Positions 26,017-35,660 are shown, counted from the stretch's first letter. The stretch is 64,000 bases of DNA from Flavobacterium sp. N1736 (GCF_025947065.1 NZ_CP109994.1:1054001-1118000); one strand, 5' to 3'. Translations and numbers: made by a program. Notes: generated from the letters alone by a model not told the origin.

Positions 26017-27120
26017 TTAAACTCGCACTTTTTTAGGTGATTTCTTTTTCTTTTTATTCTTTTTAAGCCAGATTATAAATCCTGTAATAGGTAAACTTGC
26101 GGCTATTAAACTTGCTAAAAAGGCAATAATTTTTCCGAAATATCCAAAAAAACGACCTGTATGAACATCATAATTACTGGCTTCGATTATGTCGGCGTTA
26201 TTAAAATCTTTATAAAGTTTGTAACGAAGCGGTTTTCCTGTTTTGGCATCAAAATAAAACGTGTTTTGCCTGCGCGACCAATTATACGGATATAACATTC
26301 GCAGTCTGAGATCTCCCGTTTTTTTAATAGAAAAAGTTATCAAAACCGCTCCGGGATATTGCAGTTTTGCTGTTTTATAAATACGATCGTAACGTTTGCC
26401 CAGTGATTCTTTTATTTCAACATATTTTGAATCCACTTTTTTTCCGTCTGTAAGTTCAGAACCGGATAAAAAAGCGGCTGTATTTTTAACTTCTTTAAAA
26501 GCAAAAAACAAACCTGTAAGCGCAATAATCAGCAATATAAAAGAAGCGTAAAAACCTAAAACATTATGCAAATCGTAGTTAATTCTTTTAGCTGTGCCTT
26601 TCCATTTAATGCTTAATGATTGTTTTAAGGATCTCATCTGAGCGGGAAACCAAATAATAATTCCGGTAATTAACATCAATACAAAAATAACTACAGACCA
26701 ACGCTGAATAAAGCTTCCGGTTTCGCCCAAAAGCAGACTGGTATGGAGTTTTCTAACGGTTACGAGCCAATCCTGTTTTTCCTGATTGATTAATGTACCG
26801 TCGTAAGGGTTAAAATAGTAGCTTTTACTTTTGGTATTTAATTCAACACAAGCGTTAGGCTCTTTTTCGTTTATTTTTATGGAAGTTATTTTTCCTTTCG
26901 GAACTTCTTTTTTAAAATTCGTGACAATTTTTTCAAGTCCCACAAATGGTTTTTGCTGTACGGGAATATTTAATTGTTCCTGACTTACAGCATTTCTTAT
27001 TTCTTCTTCAAAAACATAGATACATCCGGTTATGCTGATAATAAAAACAATAATTCCGGTTGCTAAACCTAACCACAAATGTATTTGTCTTGCTGCTTTT
27101 TTTATTTTTTTCTGACTCAA
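26017..27120 (-). CDS. PepSY-associated membrane protein (iron-uptake linked)
   Basis: A 367-residue inner-membrane protein of the PepSY-TM family, with four hydrophobic segments (near 16-36, 140-160, 188-210 and 328-350) and PepSY-like extracytoplasmic regions. HxW and YDLHNVLGFYASF repeats are typical heme-ligand-like histidine positions. Such proteins reduce ferric siderophores or transfer electrons and sit next to siderophore receptors. It is divergent from a TonB receptor (236 bp). The start is TTG at 27120: an in-frame TAA lies 9 bp upstream (27130-27132) and there is no internal Met before the first helix. A Lys-rich tail faces the cytosol. Confidence 0.9.
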   Translation of the reverse strand: MSQKKIKKAARQIHLWLGLATGIIVFIISITGCIYVFEEEIRNAVSQEQLNIPVQQKPFVGLEKIVTNFKKEVPKGKITSIKINEKEPNACVELNTKSKSYYFNPYDGTLINQEKQDWLVTVRKLHTSLLLGETGSFIQRWSVVIFVLMLITGIIIWFPAQMRSLKQSLSIKWKGTAKRINYDLHNVLGFYASFILLIIALTGLFFAFKEVKNTAAFLSGSELTDGKKVDSKYVEIKESLGKRYDRIYKTAKLQYPGAVLITFSIKKTGDLRLRMLYPYNWSRRQNTFYFDAKTGKPLRYKLYKDFNNADIIEASNYDVHTGRFFGYFGKIIAFLASLIAASLPITGFIIWLKKNKKKKKSPKKVRV

Positions 27121-27355
27121 TTTAAAAAATTATTTGTGTTGTAGTTGTTAGATTTTCTTCTGTTTAAAAGGCAAATATAAGTGTATTTTAGAAAGAGTCC
27201 AAATAATAAATTGTCAATAATCTCTTATTTTACAGGGTTTTGTAAGGTTTTGTTTATCATAATAATTTAAAATATTTTGTAAATCTACTTGGTTAGATTG
27301 AAAAAAAATTTGTTCTTTTGCGCTTTAATTTATAATTAGTTTAAATAACAATAAG

Positions 27356-29764
27356 ATGAATAGAATACTACTATTACTTTCCTCTTTTACAAGATATTCG
27401 GGTAATAAAACAGGAAATTTTAAATACAATTTCTCTTTAATAGTTGTGATTTGCTTACTGACAAGCGGATTTTCTCAGGCACAAACAGGACAAATAAGCG
27501 GTGTAGTTATAACCAATGACGGTACCGCAGGTCAGGGAGTTGTTGTAAAATTAAGTGAAACCAACAAAAGCACAGTAACAAATTCTGCAGGGAACTACGA
27601 ATTTAAAAAGCTTCCTTTTGGTAAATATATTGTAGAAGTAATTATGGCGGGCTATGAGCCAACTGTTGAAAGTGTTGAAATTACAGAGACAGCGCCATCT
27701 GCAATAGTTGACGTTAAACTAAATTCGTCTTCTCAAAATCTTGAAGATGTTGTAATTCGTTCAGGAGGAAATCGTTTTGCCAAAAAAGAAAGTATTGATG
27801 TGGCGAAAATGCCCTTAAAAAATATCGAAAATTCGCAGGTTTACATTATTGTAAGCAAAGAATTAATGAAAGAGCAAGTGGTTACAGATTATAACAGTGC
27901 TTTTAAGAATGTTCCGGGAGCGGGTATTGCCGAAGTGAGAAATCAAGGGCGAACGACTTCAATGTCAAGAGGTTTTCCAACGCCGCAAGTTGTTAGAAAC
28001 GGAGTTGGAAGTTTTACCTACACGACAATTGATCCATCAAATTTAGAACGTATCGAAGTAATTAAAGGACCGTCTGCGACACTTTTTGGCAGTACGTTAT
28101 CTTCATTTGGAGGATTATTTAACCGTGTTACTAAAAAACCTTTCGACACTTTTAAAGGAGAAGTTTCTTATTCAGCAGCAAGCTGGGATCTTAACCGATT
28201 AACGTTTGATGTAAACACGCCATTAAACGAGGATAAATCAGCTTTATTAAGAATTAACACGGCTTTGCACAGCGAAAGAAGTTTTCAGGATGCAGGATTC
28301 AATAAGAATTTCTCGATTGCGCCAAGTTTTTCATACGCAATCAATGATCGTTTAAGCCTTTTAATTGATATTGAATTTAGTGCTTACAAAGCAACTTCGC
28401 CTACGAGACTTGCTCCGTTTGTGGTAAGTGGAAAAGAAATGAGCATCAAAGATCTTGAAATTCCGTATAAATTATCTTTTGCTAATAATACCATCAATTA
28501 TACAAGCCAGCAGTATAACATTTTTGCACAGTTAAAGTATAAAATGTCAGATACATGGAATTCACAAACTGTTATTTCCAGAACAAGATCTTCTTCAGAT
28601 GGTTATACCGTTGCTTTGTCGATGAGATCGCCAACTACTTTAAGACAACAGGTTACGTATCAGGAATCTCCTTTTTACGGAACTGATATTCAGCAAAACT
28701 TTGTTGGTCAGTTCAAAATTGGTCCGGTTAAAAACAGAATTGTGGCAGGTTTAGATTATTACAGTCTTCGTTCTACCCGAAATGACGCAACGGTGAATAT
28801 GCCTGCGATGGATTATAAAAAACCGGGCGATGCCTATAATAATTTTACTATAGAAAAAGTAGCGCCAATGTTTAACACGGCTACTTTTGTAAATTTTGTA
28901 TCGGGTGATGAAGAAACGTATAGTGCTTATGCTTCTGACGTTTTGAATATTACAGACCGATTAATTGCTATGGCGGGAGTTCGTGTTGACCGTTATATCA
29001 ATAATGGAACATATTATCCTAGTAAAGACTCGATTGCAGGAAATTATAAACAAACGGCTTTGTCTCCAAAATTTGGCGTTGTTTATCAAATCATGAAAGA
29101 TAAAATTTCTGTATTTGGTAATTATATGAATGGTTTTAGCAATGTTTCAGGTTCTGATTTTAATGGAAATACATTCAAACCAAATCAGGCAAATCAGGCA
29201 GAAGGAGGTTTTAAATTTGATTTGGATAAAATCTCTGCAACAATTAGTTATTATGATATACAAGTAACAAATGTTACGCGTACAGATCCGGATCCTAACC
29301 ATACAGATTTTTTAATTCAGGACGGAACTCAGGTTAGCAAAGGTTTTGAAGCTGAGTTAATTGCAAACCCAATTTCGGGATTAAATATTGTTGCAGGTTA
29401 TACGTATAATGATAGTAAATACACTAAAAGTAATGCTGATGTTCAGGGATTGCGTCCGGCTACGTCAGGATCTCCGCGAACAGCAAATTTATGGGCGAGT
29501 TACCGTGTTGTAAAAGGTGCTGCGCAAGGATTAGGAATTGGTTTTGGAGGTATTTACGGAAGTGAATCGTACCAGACGAATACCGCAAATTTCAAATTTA
29601 CGATTCCGTCATATACCGTTTTAGATGTTTCTCTTTTTTACGATCAGCCAAAATACAGACTGGGTATAAAAGTAGACAATCTTACAAATGAAAAATATTG
29701 GTCGTACAGGCTTGCAGCGCAAAATCCGACGCGCATAACAGGAAATCTTACTTTTAAATTTTAG
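27356..29764 (+). CDS. TonB-dependent siderophore-type outer-membrane receptor
   Basis: An 802-residue outer-membrane receptor. Signal sequence near 25-43 (SLIVVICLLTSGFSQAQ), then a CarboxypepD_reg-like domain (about 48-125), a plug (NVPGAGIAEVRNQGRTT, RIEVIKGPSATLFGS) and a 22-strand barrel ending in an aromatic residue (NLTFKF). This layout is that of FhuA/FoxA-like ferric siderophore receptors of Bacteroidota. Divergent PepSY gene, presumably the ferric reductase of the same pathway. An iron-regulated promoter is likely, but I could not identify a Fur box. A hairpin terminator follows at 29789. Confidence 0.93.
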   Translation: MNRILLLLSSFTRYSGNKTGNFKYNFSLIVVICLLTSGFSQAQTGQISGVVITNDGTAGQGVVVKLSETNKSTVTNSAGNYEFKKLPFGKYIVEVIMAGYEPTVESVEITETAPSAIVDVKLNSSSQNLEDVVIRSGGNRFAKKESIDVAKMPLKNIENSQVYIIVSKELMKEQVVTDYNSAFKNVPGAGIAEVRNQGRTTSMSRGFPTPQVVRNGVGSFTYTTIDPSNLERIEVIKGPSATLFGSTLSSFGGLFNRVTKKPFDTFKGEVSYSAASWDLNRLTFDVNTPLNEDKSALLRINTALHSERSFQDAGFNKNFSIAPSFSYAINDRLSLLIDIEFSAYKATSPTRLAPFVVSGKEMSIKDLEIPYKLSFANNTINYTSQQYNIFAQLKYKMSDTWNSQTVISRTRSSSDGYTVALSMRSPTTLRQQVTYQESPFYGTDIQQNFVGQFKIGPVKNRIVAGLDYYSLRSTRNDATVNMPAMDYKKPGDAYNNFTIEKVAPMFNTATFVNFVSGDEETYSAYASDVLNITDRLIAMAGVRVDRYINNGTYYPSKDSIAGNYKQTALSPKFGVVYQIMKDKISVFGNYMNGFSNVSGSDFNGNTFKPNQANQAEGGFKFDLDKISATISYYDIQVTNVTRTDPDPNHTDFLIQDGTQVSKGFEAELIANPISGLNIVAGYTYNDSKYTKSNADVQGLRPATSGSPRTANLWASYRVVKGAAQGLGIGFGGIYGSESYQTNTANFKFTIPSYTVLDVSLFYDQPKYRLGIKVDNLTNEKYWSYRLAAQNPTRITGNLTFKF

Positions 29765-29788
29765 TAATTTATTTCTAAGTAATAAAAA

Positions 29789-29820
29789 AAGGGAATATTT
29801 CATTATTGAAATATTCCCTT
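29789..29820 (+). terminator. Terminator of the TonB receptor gene
   Basis: AAGGGAATATTTCA and its reverse complement, 14-bp arms with a 4-base loop, followed by TTCTTTTTT. Confidence 0.9.
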
Positions 29821-30072
29821 TTCTTTTTTCATATAATATCAAAATCTGGAAATGGTGTTTCGTTTAGAGATAAAATAGTATCAAATTATGCATCTGAAAA
29901 AAAATTAGTTTAGAAAATAATTTTTTTTTGAAAGTATCATAATTATGATTTATCTAAATTAAATAGTAAACAACACTGTTTTATTATGAGATAAGATTTT
30001 TTTTACATGAATTAACAAAAATATGCCACAAAAATGCAGATTAAAAAAATTAACATAATGTTTATTAATATG

Positions 30073-30103
30073 TTGATAAATAATGAGTTAAGTTTTATAT
30101 TTG
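30073..30103 (+). promoter_or_regulatory. Promoter of the 82-residue gene
   Basis: TTG (30073-30075), a 20-bp spacer and TATATTTG (30096-30103) match the Bacteroidota promoter layout, giving a leader of about 65 bases before the ATG at 30174. Confidence 0.7.
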
Positions 30104-30173
30104 TGGATTGAATAAATCAATTAATAGCTATATTTGATATTAATTATGAGTCTAATAATTTAAAATATTTACT

Positions 30174-30422
30174 ATGGAAAAAGCTATAAAACTAAAAGTT
30201 CGTAAAGAGTTGGATAGTCAACAGCAGTTGAATATAATTAAATTAAAAGGTAGTTTAATTTCCAGAGGATATACAGAAATCATTCATATTCTTGATCAGG
30301 ATGATGAATTTCACATTAATTCGTTTGAAACTCCTAAAGAAAGTACTACCGAAGTTCAGGAATTTATTGAGGCATTTATTAATAAAGAGAATTTAACAGA
30401 TACTATAACTGTTTTCAGGTAA
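30174..30422 (+). CDS. Small hypothetical protein (82 residues)
   Basis: An 82-residue, mildly acidic cytosolic protein: MEKAIKLKVRKELDSQQQLN... with a helix-rich look and an acidic C-terminal half (DQDDEFHINSF, TEVQEFIEAFINKEN). There is no signal peptide, membrane segment or family I recognise. A good promoter upstream and a hairpin downstream (30558) support it as a real gene. Its neighbours are other small charged proteins, so a stress-related role is possible but unproven. Confidence 0.7.
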   Translation: MEKAIKLKVRKELDSQQQLNIIKLKGSLISRGYTEIIHILDQDDEFHINSFETPKESTTEVQEFIEAFINKENLTDTITVFR

Positions 30423-30557
30423 ATGAATACCGTTTTTGTTAGTCTTATTTTTTAGAAAAAATAGCCAGTAGTGAATGACATGAAACATTAATTTTTTTGA
30501 ACTTTATCTTTCACCAAAATTACGCAGTACCAAAATCAAATCTAATCAGCAAAAAAT

Positions 30558-30579
30558 AAGCCTTCAATTATGAAGGCTT
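30558..30579. terminator. Bidirectional hairpin terminator
   Basis: AAGCCTTCA, loop ATTA, TGAAGGCTT followed by TTTATTT. It lies between the 82-residue gene and the convergent acidic protein gene. Confidence 0.8.
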
Positions 30580-30609
30580 TTTATTTATAATTCATTTTCT
30601 TTTTGATAT

Positions 30610-30912
30610 TTAATAATCAGATTTATCTTTTTCGTCAAAATCATCGTCAAAATCGTCACCATCATCGTCTAAATCTTCATCGACATTTTGGTTTACATCG
30701 TCGTCATCTAAATCGTCCTGATAAGGATCATAATCATTTCTTGTATAATTATCTAAATCTTTATCTCTTTCCTGAGATTTATAAATAGAATTTGATCGAT
30801 ACGGATTAAATCCAGAATCTTCATTTAAAATGGTTTCTGAATTTAATCGCTGTTCTTCCGGATGAAAATTGCGATCTCCCAGACCGAAATCTTCGTGAGT
30901 TTCATTTACCAT
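30610..30912 (-). CDS. Small acidic protein with Asp-rich tail (100 residues)
   Basis: A 100-residue hydrophilic protein. The N-terminal half (NETHEDFGLGDRNFHPEE, SETILNEDSGF) is mixed, and the C-terminal 40 residues are dominated by Asp (DDLDDDD, DEDLDDDGDDFDDDFDE). No hydrophobic core is visible, so it is probably disordered. A similar design occurs at 36336-36686 in the same orientation. No known family. Function may be ion or basic-protein binding; this is speculation. Downstream of a 45-residue basic ORF (24 bp apart) it would form a charge-opposite pair. Confidence 0.75.
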   Translation of the reverse strand: MVNETHEDFGLGDRNFHPEEQRLNSETILNEDSGFNPYRSNSIYKSQERDKDLDNYTRNDYDPYQDDLDDDDVNQNVDEDLDDDGDDFDDDFDEKDKSDY

Positions 30913-30935
30913 AATTCAAAGTTTTAAACATTAAT

Positions 30936-31073
30936 TTATTTTTTCAAAGTCGATTTTCTGGTATCTATATGTGTTTTTTGATTACTTCTTGCCGAGGTCG
31001 TTTTTGAATCTGTTTTTCTGTACGATGTTCTTGAACTTTCTGCATAACTGTTTTTAAAAGTTGAACCGTTCAT
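30936..31073 (-). CDS. Basic Ser/Thr/Lys-rich miniprotein (45 residues)
   Basis: A 45-codon ORF from ATG at 31073 to TAA at 30936, translating MNGSTFKNSYAESSRTSYRK then TDSKTTSARSNQKTH and DTRKSTLKK. It has no hydrophobic segment and is strongly basic. It aligns without gaps to the 46-residue ORF at 31770-31910 over about the first 30 residues (shared M-N, S, K-N-S, S, K-T-D, A). It is 24 bp upstream of the acidic protein gene. Paralogy with the second ORF is the main evidence that it is real. Confidence 0.55.
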   Translation of the reverse strand: MNGSTFKNSYAESSRTSYRKTDSKTTSARSNQKTHIDTRKSTLKK

Positions 31074-31194
31074 AATAAAATTTTTAGAAGTTTATATTGT
31101 ATAAATTTAAAACGTGAAAAAACTAAAATTATAATATTGTTTTCAATATTTATATTATTTAATTATACAACTATCTGTAAATGTAGTAATTAGT

Positions 31195-31647
31195 TTAATT
31201 ACATGTGAATATTTTATAGACAAAAAATGCAACGAGCCCAAAAATAACATGGGCAAAAAATAATTGTGTATAATATCCTTTAAAATCAATATTTGGTTTT
31301 TGAGGTACAATTTCAAAAAGAACAATCCAGCCCAAAATGCCAATAATACCGCTAATTGCTCCAAATAAAAATGCTACGCGCCATGAAAATTCGAAAATGT
31401 TATAAAACCATAAATAATGATACGCGATTACAAAGAGTAAACCAATTATATAATGTAAAAGCCACGCTAAAATATTTTTTGTTTTTGGAGATACTTCAAT
31501 ATGAAATTTTGTAAAAATATAAGTAAGCAGCACGGGTTCTTTGTATAATTCTCTTGTGCTGGCCGATACGGCATAACTAAAAAGCGTCATTAAAGAAGTC
31601 GCTGCTATAGTCGAAATAACGATTTGTAAAAGTGTACAGATATCCAT
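31195..31647 (-). CDS. Four-helix membrane protein of unknown function
   Basis: A 150-residue integral membrane protein with four hydrophobic segments (about 5-27, 62-80, 88-110 and 125-145). Motifs such as TSLMTLFSYAVS at the N-terminus and the helix-flanking LHYIIGLLFVIAYHYLW are conserved-looking, but I do not recognise a specific family. It has no signal peptide apart from helix 1 and no catalytic motif. It stands among small charged-protein genes, each apparently with its own promoter. Inner-membrane location expected. Confidence 0.75.
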   Translation of the reverse strand: MDICTLLQIVISTIAATSLMTLFSYAVSASTRELYKEPVLLTYIFTKFHIEVSPKTKNILAWLLHYIIGLLFVIAYHYLWFYNIFEFSWRVAFLFGAISGIIGILGWIVLFEIVPQKPNIDFKGYYTQLFFAHVIFGLVAFFVYKIFTCN

Positions 31648-31769
31648 TTACGAATGTTTTTGAGTTCAAATTAAAAAAAATGTACTTCCAGGTTATAAGC
31701 TTTGTTAAATATCAGCATGAAAAAAAACATAGTAAAAACGAGGAAGTACAAAATTTTAAAAAGTATTTA

Positions 31770-31910
31770 TTACTTTTTTGTGGTTCCGGTTTTTTTGGCA
31801 CCAGAATCAGATTTTGTGCTTTTTGAAGCAGTTTCTTTTTTTGTATCAGTTTTTTTATCTGATGATTTTGCACTATCAGTGCTGCTGTTTTTTGTGTTCG
31901 AAGTATTCAT
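31770..31910 (-). CDS. Basic Ser/Thr/Lys-rich miniprotein (46 residues), paralog
   Basis: ATG at 31910 to TAA at 31770: MNTSNTKNSSTDSAKSSDKK, then TDTKKETASKSTKSDS and GAKKTGTTKK. Low complexity, basic, no hydrophobic core. It matches the ORF at 30936-31073 position by position at the N-terminus. The frames on the opposite strand are hydrophobic nonsense, which fits this being the coding strand. Confidence 0.55.
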   Translation of the reverse strand: MNTSNTKNSSTDSAKSSDKKTDTKKETASKSTKSDSGAKKTGTTKK

Positions 31911-32032
31911 AATATTAAATTTTTAAGATTTTTATAATGGTAAATGTACACTTGTGATTTATCAAAATATTATAATTAGGAGTTTTGTGGTTATATAATT
32001 CACAGGTATTCAGTTAATTATGTGTTTATGTT

Positions 32033-33613
32033 TTACGTAATATGAATTTTGCCCAGATCTGTTTGTGCCGGACCATTTGTAACGGAACCGTCTGTTGCAA
32101 ATCGGGAACCGTGACATGGGCAGTCAAAAGATTTTTCATCGGCATTCCATTGTACAATACATCCTAAATGTGGACAAACCGCAGAAAATGCTTTTAAAGT
32201 ATTGTCATAATCACGGTAAACAGCAATTTTTTTTAATCCAGACGAAAGTACGCCGCCTTCGCCAATTGGTAAATCTGCTGTGTTTTTTAAATCAGATCCT
32301 TTTATCCAATCCAAATATTGACTTGCCAAATTGCCGGCTTCCTTCATAAAATCTCCCGCAGTTTTCAAGGTAATTCTTGACGGATCGTATAAATCTTCCC
32401 ATTTGTTTTTTATCCCCAAAATACTGTCACAAATAATCATGGCACCAATTGTAGTATGTGTCATTCCGTTGCCGGAATCTCCGGTAATAATGTAAATAGT
32501 GTCATCTCCCGGATTTTTCCCCATAAATCCCAGAGAATCTACAGGTTCCATAACCTGACCAGACCATCGATAGGAGATATCATCCATCGTTGGAAAATAA
32601 TTTCGTGTCCACGCTTCAAGTCTGTCATATCGTGATGATTGAGGAATATCTTCTTCATCTGCCTGACCGGTTTTATGGTCTTCACCACCAGAAATCAGTA
32701 AATCGTATTTATCATCATAATTTTCAAGACGAACATAATGATACGGCTGAGAAACCCATTTAGAATCCTGATCGCCGGTATCCCACCAAAGTGAATACGG
32801 AAGAATTCCTTTTGGGATTTTAGCGCCAATTACGTATGTTCTGTAAGCATGTTGTTTGGTGTGCATCGTGAGCGTATCATTAATAGGCGTATTGGTTGCC
32901 ACAACGATATGTTGTGCAGTAAAAGTAAAACCGTTTACCTTTGCGCCTTTTTTGGTAATATCTTCTGCACGGGCTTCGGTATAAATAATTCCGCCAAGCG
33001 AAACAATAGCTTCGGCAAGTCCTTTTAGATAATGCAAAATATGAAACTGAGCCTGATTGCTAAAGGCGAGACATCGTTGGTTTTCGCCATTTGCGAGTCC
33101 CGGAATTCCTTTTAAAATCGAGGTTCGCAATCCTGCTTTTTTTGTAGCCTCAAATTCTTTTTCCAGATTTTCTTCTTTGTCACTTGGATCGAGAAATAAG
33201 TAACCGTTGACTCTTTTAAACGAACAATCAATATTTAATTCGGTAACTATTTTTTCAATTTCATCGATGGCCGCGGCATGACTTTCAGCAGCAAGTTTTG
33301 TGGCATTTTCTCCAAAAGTATCTTCAAGAAAATAATAGCGATCATCGAGCGCGCAGGTTAAATGTGCCGTTGTGCGTCCGGTTTCTCCGCTGCCAATAAA
33401 ACCATCTTCTACAAGTACTATTTTTTTACCTGCTTTTAGTAATTTATAAGCAGTAGTAAGTCCGGCAATTCCGCCGCCAATAATAAGTACTTCGGTTTGA
33501 ATATCCTGATCGGGTTTATTAAAAGAAATAATAGGAGTGGAGTCGATCCAAAAGGAAACGTTGTCGCCTGAAGTTATGCTGGAATTTTTGAGTGTATTGT
33601 TTGATTCATCCAT
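32033..33613 (-). CDS. FAD-dependent oxidoreductase with C-terminal Rieske domain
   Basis: A 526-residue fusion. The N-terminal DadA-like FAD domain starts with the Rossmann motif IIGGGIAGLTTAYKLL (45-60) and has the ribose-binding acidic end (IVLVE) and GETGRTTAH. A 2Fe-2S Rieske domain at about 470-526 contains Cys480-Pro-His482 and Cys498-Pro-Cys500-His501 with the typical SRF. It has no signal peptide, so it is cytosolic. Fusions of this kind oxidise amino or imino acids or small amines and pass electrons to the iron-sulfur centre; substrate unknown. Upstream GH130 and downstream small genes offer no pathway clue. Confidence 0.92.
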   Translation of the reverse strand: MDESNNTLKNSSITSGDNVSFWIDSTPIISFNKPDQDIQTEVLIIGGGIAGLTTAYKLLKAGKKIVLVEDGFIGSGETGRTTAHLTCALDDRYYFLEDTFGENATKLAAESHAAAIDEIEKIVTELNIDCSFKRVNGYLFLDPSDKEENLEKEFEATKKAGLRTSILKGIPGLANGENQRCLAFSNQAQFHILHYLKGLAEAIVSLGGIIYTEARAEDITKKGAKVNGFTFTAQHIVVATNTPINDTLTMHTKQHAYRTYVIGAKIPKGILPYSLWWDTGDQDSKWVSQPYHYVRLENYDDKYDLLISGGEDHKTGQADEEDIPQSSRYDRLEAWTRNYFPTMDDISYRWSGQVMEPVDSLGFMGKNPGDDTIYIITGDSGNGMTHTTIGAMIICDSILGIKNKWEDLYDPSRITLKTAGDFMKEAGNLASQYLDWIKGSDLKNTADLPIGEGGVLSSGLKKIAVYRDYDNTLKAFSAVCPHLGCIVQWNADEKSFDCPCHGSRFATDGSVTNGPAQTDLGKIHIT

Positions 33614-33763
33614 AATATAAATTGTTAGAAATTTATAATGGCTTACAAATCGATTCCTTTTATAAAGAAATAAATTTGTAAGCTATTGATATCAAAGTTA
33701 ATACGTGTAAAACTCCTGAGTTTACAATTTTAATGGGCAATTTTATATGATTGCCAGTTGTAT

Positions 33764-35236
33764 TTAGTGATTATTACTGTCTTTAAGTGCAGTTAATAAT
33801 TCGACCATATCTACTGTAGCGTACGTAGACGAATAATCAGAAACGGCATAAGGCAAAATAAGGCTGTTGTTGTGAATAATGGCACCGCAGGAATAAACGA
33901 CATTGGGCACATAACCTTCTCGTTCATCTTCTAGTGGTGAAACTAAAGGTTCTTTAAGTCGCCCAATTTCTTTAGATGGATCATCGAGATCAAATAACGA
34001 AGCACCAATGCAATAACATCGCATTGCACCAACGCCGTGCGTGATTACAAGCCAGCCTTCAGATGTCCAGAGGGGAGAACCGCAGTTTCCTATTTGTGTA
34101 AGTTCCCACGTATAACGCGGTTCTTGCAGCAAAATAGGAGTGTTCCATTGCGTTTGCCTGTCTGAATACATGATGTAATTATTGACACCATCGATACGGG
34201 CAAGCATAGCAAATTTACCGTTTATTTTTCTTGGAAATAATGCCAGATTTTTATTCTGAGCACCAACACCATGCATTGGCATTACCCTGAAATTATAAAA
34301 ATCCTCTGTCGAAATGAGTTTAGGCAATATCGCATGACCATTATAAGCGGTATAAGTCGCCATTACGCGTGTAGAACCGTCATCATCTGTGAAGCGAACA
34401 AAACGCGCATCTTCTATACCGCGGCTTTCAGAGTCGGATATTGGAAATATAACTCGTTCTGTAATATCAGAATCGTGTTTAAACTGCAGGTCATAAAATG
34501 AATTTGCCAGCCAGATTATTTCTTCGAGTGCGGTTCTTCTTTCCTGACGAATCGACGGATCTGCAAGGGCTGTAGTTACCATGCTTTTTAATACTGCAAA
34601 TTCAAATTCATCCGGCAAATCCTGCATGATTTGCGTAATGTATTTGTCCTGCGTATGCATTTCGGATAATTTTGATAAAAATCGCTCTTTATTGTATAAG
34701 GTTTTATGTTCGATTTCGGCTTTATCAATATTATTACCGTTTTTCATTATTTGCAGGTTATTGTCTTTGTCAAGAATTCCTCGTCTAAAAACAATAGATG
34801 AAATATGACCTTCGCCTGTGGCACGAAAGGAAATAATAACACGTTTTTCGCCCGTTTGAAGACCTGACTGATCAAAATCTTCTATAATGGAAGGATTAAA
34901 AATAGCGGCAGATTCAATCGCATATTCCATGGTACAAAAAGATCCGATAAGCATTTTTCGATCTATAGAAAGTGCATCGTAATCAATTTGCATTCCTTCA
35001 ATGATATATTTGATTTTTTCGCAGTGTTTAATAAATATGCTCGAAATATTTCGATGACGCCTGGCAAATTCTCGAAGTGTTTGTTCTAAGGTTTGCAATA
35101 CCTGTTTTTCGTCAAGCATCATAATACGGCCCACCATTTGCTGTGTCCGTTCTTCACCATTCATAAAATATCGTGCAACTACTCTTTTGGAATCTGGGGT
35201 AAATTTTATATTTTTTCGAATGATTGATACTCGCAT
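33764..35236 (-). CDS. Glycoside hydrolase family 130 (mannoside phosphorylase-like)
   Basis: A 490-residue cytosolic protein of family GH130, which cleaves beta-mannosides by phosphorolysis or hydrolysis. The five-bladed propeller core (about 130-480) has the signature-like GIEDARFVRFTDDDGSTRV, the YTAYNGHAILPKL block and GNCGSPLWTSEGWLVITHGVG. Residues 1-130 form a helical N-terminal extension seen in the longer subgroup. No signal peptide. It is a solitary gene with 424 bp upstream, so it is not in an obvious polysaccharide locus; it may process an intracellular mannoside. Confidence 0.9.
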   Translation of the reverse strand: MRVSIIRKNIKFTPDSKRVVARYFMNGEERTQQMVGRIMMLDEKQVLQTLEQTLREFARRHRNISSIFIKHCEKIKYIIEGMQIDYDALSIDRKMLIGSFCTMEYAIESAAIFNPSIIEDFDQSGLQTGEKRVIISFRATGEGHISSIVFRRGILDKDNNLQIMKNGNNIDKAEIEHKTLYNKERFLSKLSEMHTQDKYITQIMQDLPDEFEFAVLKSMVTTALADPSIRQERRTALEEIIWLANSFYDLQFKHDSDITERVIFPISDSESRGIEDARFVRFTDDDGSTRVMATYTAYNGHAILPKLISTEDFYNFRVMPMHGVGAQNKNLALFPRKINGKFAMLARIDGVNNYIMYSDRQTQWNTPILLQEPRYTWELTQIGNCGSPLWTSEGWLVITHGVGAMRCYCIGASLFDLDDPSKEIGRLKEPLVSPLEDEREGYVPNVVYSCGAIIHNNSLILPYAVSDYSSTYATVDMVELLTALKDSNNH

Positions 35237-35660
35237 AGTTTAATTTTTAAATTTAAAGTGAAGAAGTGTTTCAATAACAACTTCACAAAATGGTTTGAAT
35301 TCTTTTGGATAATGTAGAAATGTCACTGTTTGAAACAGCAATATATTCTCTATTACTATTTCTAAGTTAGTGATTTTGTGAACGAAAAAAAACTAATTTT
35401 TTATTAAAACTTTAATGTCGACGTTTATTTTTTCAGCCTGCTTTCAGGAAAAATCAGTTTGTAAAGTATGATTATTAATTATGAGGAATATCAAATTTAC
35501 AAAAAAGAACAAATAGAATATTTATAAATGTTTGATTTTCAGTAAAATTATTTTCATTTCTAATGAACACAAAGTCTTTTAAAAGAAAAAAACGGGATAA
35601 AAGAGGTTTTCTTTTTTTCCCGTTTGTTAATTGAATTAATAATATATAACGTTAAGATTT
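35237..35660. other. Intergenic region between GH130 and a secreted-protein gene
   Basis: AT-rich, no credible ORF. The minus-strand promoter of the GH130 gene should be in the right part of GH130's upstream side (from 35237). A hairpin near 35590-35625 could end transcription from the right. Confidence 0.6.
35590..35625 (-). terminator. Possible terminator after the secreted 198-residue gene
   Basis: AAACGGGA (35590-35597) and TCCCGTTT (35618-35625), 8-bp arms, with A-rich flanks. It lies just past the 3' end of the gene at 35661-36257. Confidence 0.6.

Larger units (their letters stand above)
29765..30173. other. AT-rich intergenic region with a terminator and a promoter
   Basis: After the receptor terminator (29789-29820) the sequence is AT-rich with no ORF I trust. 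It ends with the promoter of the 82-residue gene. Confidence 0.7.

Noticed and set aside
31632..31926. Plus-strand open frames of 64 and 74 residues
   Set aside because: They oppose the 46-residue basic ORF and read as hydrophobic noise.
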